Part shown: piece after piece, positions 60,286 through 64,000 of the stretch
Numbering within the stretch: position 1 is the first letter of the stretch
How the letters are laid out: every line of letters begins with the position of its first letter
From: Syngnathus acus
Lineage: Eukaryota; Chordata; Actinopteri; Syngnathiformes; Syngnathidae
Reading direction: 5' to 3'
Assembly (NCBI RefSeq): GCF_901709675.1
Contig: NC_051088.1
Location: forward strand, 19,045,193 to 19,109,192
DNA: 64,000 nucleotides
Notes under the pieces: model-generated
The model's input: the letters and a program-made list of their open reading frames with translations, nothing else
Told to the model about the DNA's origin: nothing
The model's database searches: none
Position numbers and translations under genes: made by a program

Positions 60286-63200
60286 TTAGACTGTACCAAT
60301 AGATGTGGTTAGCACGCAAGTCCTCTTGCATTCCTCATCTGTGTCAAAACGGTTCTTGTTACCGCTGCAGCCTCCGAACCAAAACTGAGCACATGCGTTG
60401 GCCTGCTTGTCATAGTACCAGCGAATGATGTAGTCGCGGCACGAGCCCGGATCCAGGGCCAAGGCACAGCGAGGGTCTAAGGGTGCAGTCTCTAAAAACA
60501 TGATTGGAGAAGTCAGGAAAAAAGTTATGTTGTTGACCTGTCCAGCAAAGTGCACCTGAGAGAGATCTGAACTGAGGTCAAGTCAAATGTATTTATAAAG
60601 CCCTTAATCCGGAAACATCTCAAAGGGCTTTCAATTACCACCGCTGACAAATAATGAAATCCCCTGATCTTAACCCCCAGGATGGCATGGAAAAACTCAA
60701 ACCACACCAAATCAATTGGCGTCAACTTGTATTTTTCTATTGGCTGACAGCTGTTTGGTGACAAGAGGTTTGTTCGAGAATTTAAGTGAACAACATCACC
60801 ATAAAACCAAAGGTTTTATGAAATTAAGTTGATAAAGGTGTGTATCAACAACAAAATTATACGTCGTTTTATCATCAAATTCGAATGTCCAATACGATTT
60901 TACCATTATGCAGCGACCAGCAGAGGGCGTAATTTAATCAGGCCCTACGACTGTAGACTACTGCCTGAATGAATGGACAGTTAGACTACAGACGTTCATG
61001 CATGGCCAACTGCATGACAATCGACAGCTTCACATATTTGAGCGCTGAAAATCAAGGTCGAGCATAGTGATACGTCCTACCAGAAGTATCGATTTGTATC
61101 TTTATATTATTTTAACCAGAAGAATATTTTAAGGCTAACAGCCGAGCTTCTGTTATACTTCATTGAATCATCCCAATGGTCTTTTATTTAATGAATGGCA
61201 GTCAGGGCTGACAAGTTCTTCCACAGCAACTCATCATTATTCATATTATATTGCATAGTTCTTGTGTATGACAGTAGTAACTGATTACATGACAGCATAG
61301 GTGTCAAACTCAAGGCCCGGGGGCGAGATATGGCCCGCCAAATCATTTTATGTGGCTCACGAAGACAAATTGTGCAAAGTTCAAGTGTCAATACTAAAAT
61401 TGCATATTGTTTTCACTTTTAAAAAATAGAGATACATATTGCTCAGAACTTTTACTAGTAGAATCTACCTTTGGGAAGAACTGGTCTTGGTGTAGGGACA
61501 TATTTCACAGATGCCCCTGATGATACATTCACAGAAGAGGAGTCTTTTCCGGGAGAAGGAATAGGTTGGAATGCTGTGTTGCCACGGTTAAACGTGTCCC
61601 CGCGCTCAGTCGTCTCTGCGTGCACTTGCTAATCACAAAATGACAAAAGTTCACAGCAGTTTGTCTTTTCTGCAATTGTCCATGCACATTTACATTGCAA
61701 TGGTTGTCCATACTTGTCCTTTGCTGGATCCTTTATGGCCATACCGGTTGTTGTACACCCAGTCGTACAACCCATTGATGTCTTTAGCATTTTTGCCGTT
61801 GTTACCATTCCTGCTGTTGCTATGGCCATTGTTTCCATTAGTTAGTTTGTTATATATCAGGTCTCCATTCTCGTCCTCACAGAACTGGCTGACCAACTTG
61901 GATTCCAGAGCTGCAACAGAGCCACAACAAAAACTTGCACTTATTGTGTGCCCTTTCTATGAGATTTGTCACCTAGATTGAACAGCCACACATTCCAAAG
62001 ACGAATCAATCACACAGATTTACAACCGTGCACGATACTGTGACAGGCCGCAAGCATCCAATTATTTCAGATTTAAGATGATACACTGGCACTTTGTAAT
62101 GCTAACACAAAGGAAAGGAAACATTTTGTAGATCCAGATGCCCCTAATAACATACTTTAAAAATACCTCCATCAGAATATAGTTTCGAACTTCTCTGGCC
62201 CTCACTGACATAGTTTACTATTGGCTTTTGTTACCATGATGACTCAGAGCAGTGCCAAGGAATGGCTCTTTGCTGAGCCCCAAGTCTCATAAAGTGAATG
62301 TTTGGATTGTATTTTCACTCTTAGAGACAATTTGTCAATTAGTTAAGAAGGATTAAGGGATGGGAAAAATGTCCAAAATACTTTTTAAAATTCATCAGGC
62401 ATAACTGCTTCAGGGCCCTAAAATCAAGAGGATGGGTAATGAAAACCTCTGGTCAGCATTGAATACGTATGTGCCGGTTATCGTAAATCAGAATTCATTC
62501 ATACCAAGCCACTGCTTAAGATTGAATGCAACAAAAATATTGCCAAAAAGCTGCGAACACCCACATAAAAGCTACATAAGCTACATCTTTACCTGGCAAG
62601 GTGTTGAAGTCATCAATAAGGAACATATGCTCAGTGTCAGGGTCAGATGCAATCAAATTGAGCTCCCGAATAAACTCCCCCTGTGTTGGGTCCGAGGTGT
62701 TGACAATACCGAGGGCAAACATTTCGATATTGGTAGCGTGAGCTTCCCGTACGGCAATATCGAGCTTCACAGGCTCCCGTTTGTCTGCTTGTCCATCAGT
62801 GATAACAATGGCAACTTTGCTGACTCCCAGTCGGGAACTAAAGAAGGCTTCCTGGGTGGCTTTGCGGATGGCCGTACCAGTGTAAGTGCCCTCTCCCATG
62901 TATTGAATGTTCCTAATGGCCTGTTTGATGTCCTGTTTGGTTACGTAGCGGGCCAAGTTGAACACCAGCTTGACCTCAAGGCTGTAGAGCACTAGGCCGA
63001 TCCTGGTGGAGTTACGGCCCACCGTAACTCGGTCAACCAGTGCGTTGACAAAATCTTTAATGATCTCAAAGTTCTCTGGCCCCACACTCTCTGAGCTGTC
63101 GATGACAAACACCAACTCCATAGGCCTCTCTTTACACTTGATTCCACATCCTGGAATGAGAAAGGAGATTATTGGGAGGTTTAACTACAGTAAACCTTGG

Positions 63201-63929
63201 AAATCCATACTGACATAGCAAAAGAGTAAATTTGCATGGATCAAACCTCTGTTGTGAATTTTGCTGTTTAGTTCTTGTTAAAGAACAGATAGTCGTGCAA
63301 AAAGTACTAAAACACAATTGGGCATGCGTTCAAAAGTTTAGAGAGGGTCAAATCTGGTTGACATGTAAAAGTTTGTTTTCCGAAATTTCATCACAATGTT
63401 TTTTTGCTGAGAAAATAAATAATGGAAAATAAAAATAAATAATAACTTAGACACTTTACCACAAATTTCTTTGATCAATCTAATGACGTCCTCCCTCTGT
63501 AATGAATACATAATTTAATCAGCACCCGAGATGAGATTAGCATTCGCATGAAAAGAAAAACAAGATGATAAAAGGATACTCACTGTGAGTCCTGCTTCAC
63601 CTTTGATACCATTCCGACCCTTACATGGGGAAAACATAATTACTGACACATCGACGGGCCCATTTATAATGAGCTATTTGCAAGTAAATGACACTCACAG
63701 GTTGCCCCGTGTTCCCTGGGTCACCCATATCTCCTTTGAAGCCCTTCAGGCCCCTCTCCCCTATAGAACCACGGTCACCCTGCATGCCACATAGTCCACA
63801 ACCTCAGCAACGGAACACGTTCACACACATCAATTTCTAAAAGTCCCAAATTGCAAGCACCTTAGCCCCAGGAAAGCCTTCGCCAGTGGGCCCCCTTGGT
63901 CCTGTCACACCCTGGACCCCCTGTTCACC
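60286..63929 (-). CDS. Type XXVIII collagen alpha chain, 3' part (gene continues past the right edge)
   Basis: COL28 is a VWA-flanked, short-chain matrix collagen with a C-terminal Kunitz domain, mainly at basement membranes of peripheral nerve. Visible exons, joined in frame: 63861-63929, 63699-63779, 63584-63619 (pure Gly-X-Y), 63460-63496, 62593-63150, 61714-61910, 61469-61628, 60286-60491. The 558-bp exon encodes a VWA domain with an intact MIDAS (DSSES) and TDGQ. A linker rich in Asn and Gly (NGNNG words) and then a Ser/Pro-rich linker follow. The last exon is a Kunitz domain with all six cysteines at canonical spacing (8, 15, 7, 12, 3) and Arg at the P1 position, so trypsin-like inhibition is plausible. 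The order of helix, VWA and Kunitz identifies the family. Whether this is col28a1 or a fish-specific paralogue is not resolved. The first VWA and most of the helix are outside the window. Confidence 0.9.
60571..60700 (+). repeat. Interspersed repeat fragment in a collagen intron
   Basis: ATGTATTTATAAAGCCCTTA, CATCTCAAAGGGCTTTC and CATGGAAAAACTCAAACC are words of a common fish dispersed repeat. Confidence 0.55.
60917..60930 (+). promoter_or_regulatory. Possible CTCF site
   Basis: CCAGCAGAGGGCGT is a full match to the CTCF core, in the last intron of the collagen gene. Confidence 0.35.
61298..61440 (+). repeat. hAT-like element fragment
   Basis: TAGGTGTCAAACTCAAGGCC followed by TATGGCCCGCCAAATCATTT matches the left end of the 42547-42862 family. 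The right end is not found. Confidence 0.55.
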
Positions 63930-63943
63930 CTAGGAAATTGAGA

Positions 63944-63946
<3 letters not shown>

Positions 63947-63974
<28 letters not shown>

Positions 63975-63975
63975 T
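63947..63975 (+). repeat. (ATT)n microsatellite
   Basis: About nine ATT triplets in a collagen intron at the right edge. Confidence 0.9.
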
Positions 63976-64000
63976 TACAGGAACTTGAATGAATATGACA

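Overview
The window is vertebrate nuclear DNA, almost certainly from a teleost fish. Genes are split into many short exons with compact introns. The space between them holds tRNA-derived SINEs with ATGG tails, hAT-type miniature transposons with 8-bp target duplications, LINE 3' tails and long microsatellites. The proteins read as fish orthologues of vertebrate genes. Species was not determined.

Layout from left to right. (1) The last exon of a TRIM-family gene (+, 401-1627; its RING lies off the left edge). (2) abcc4 (-, 3430-19086), a complete 30-exon ABC transporter whose exons join in frame to 1342 residues. (3) Three tandem claudin-10-type genes (+, 23597-24836, 26320-27824, 29343-30693), each with five exons. 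(4) dzip1 (-, 32551-39707), a ciliary basal-body gene of 18 exons and 883 residues, with an RFX X-box just upstream. (5) A 6.7-kb interval with transposons and a few unassigned exon-like segments. (6) hs6st3 (+, 46463-53519), two exons around a 5.8-kb intron. (7) klhl41 (-, 55102-57967), six exons, 605 residues. (8) The 3' half of a type XXVIII collagen gene (-, 60286 to the right edge), encoding triple helix, a VWA domain and a Kunitz domain.

ABCC4, CLDN10, DZIP1 and HS6ST3 lie together on human 13q32, so the left three quarters is a conserved block, apparently without DNAJC3 and UGGT2 between dzip1 and hs6st3. KLHL41 and COL28A1 are on other human chromosomes, so a rearrangement boundary probably lies near 53.5-55.1 kb. 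The genes share no single pathway: they cover organic anion and cyclic nucleotide efflux, tight-junction ion selectivity, ciliogenesis and Hedgehog signalling, heparan sulfate sulfation, muscle sarcomere maintenance and extracellular matrix.

The most unusual items are a near-perfect 92-bp-arm palindrome carrying a hammerhead-ribozyme-like core inside a 13-bp target duplication (1.8-2.1 kb), three GC-AG introns (one in a claudin gene, two in duplicated dzip1 coiled-coil exons), a dzip1 start codon separated from the rest of the coding sequence by an intron at +3, and an unassigned set of phase-compatible exon-like segments at 42-44.3 kb. All splice models come from reading splice sites, phase and family resemblance; no alignment or expression data were used.
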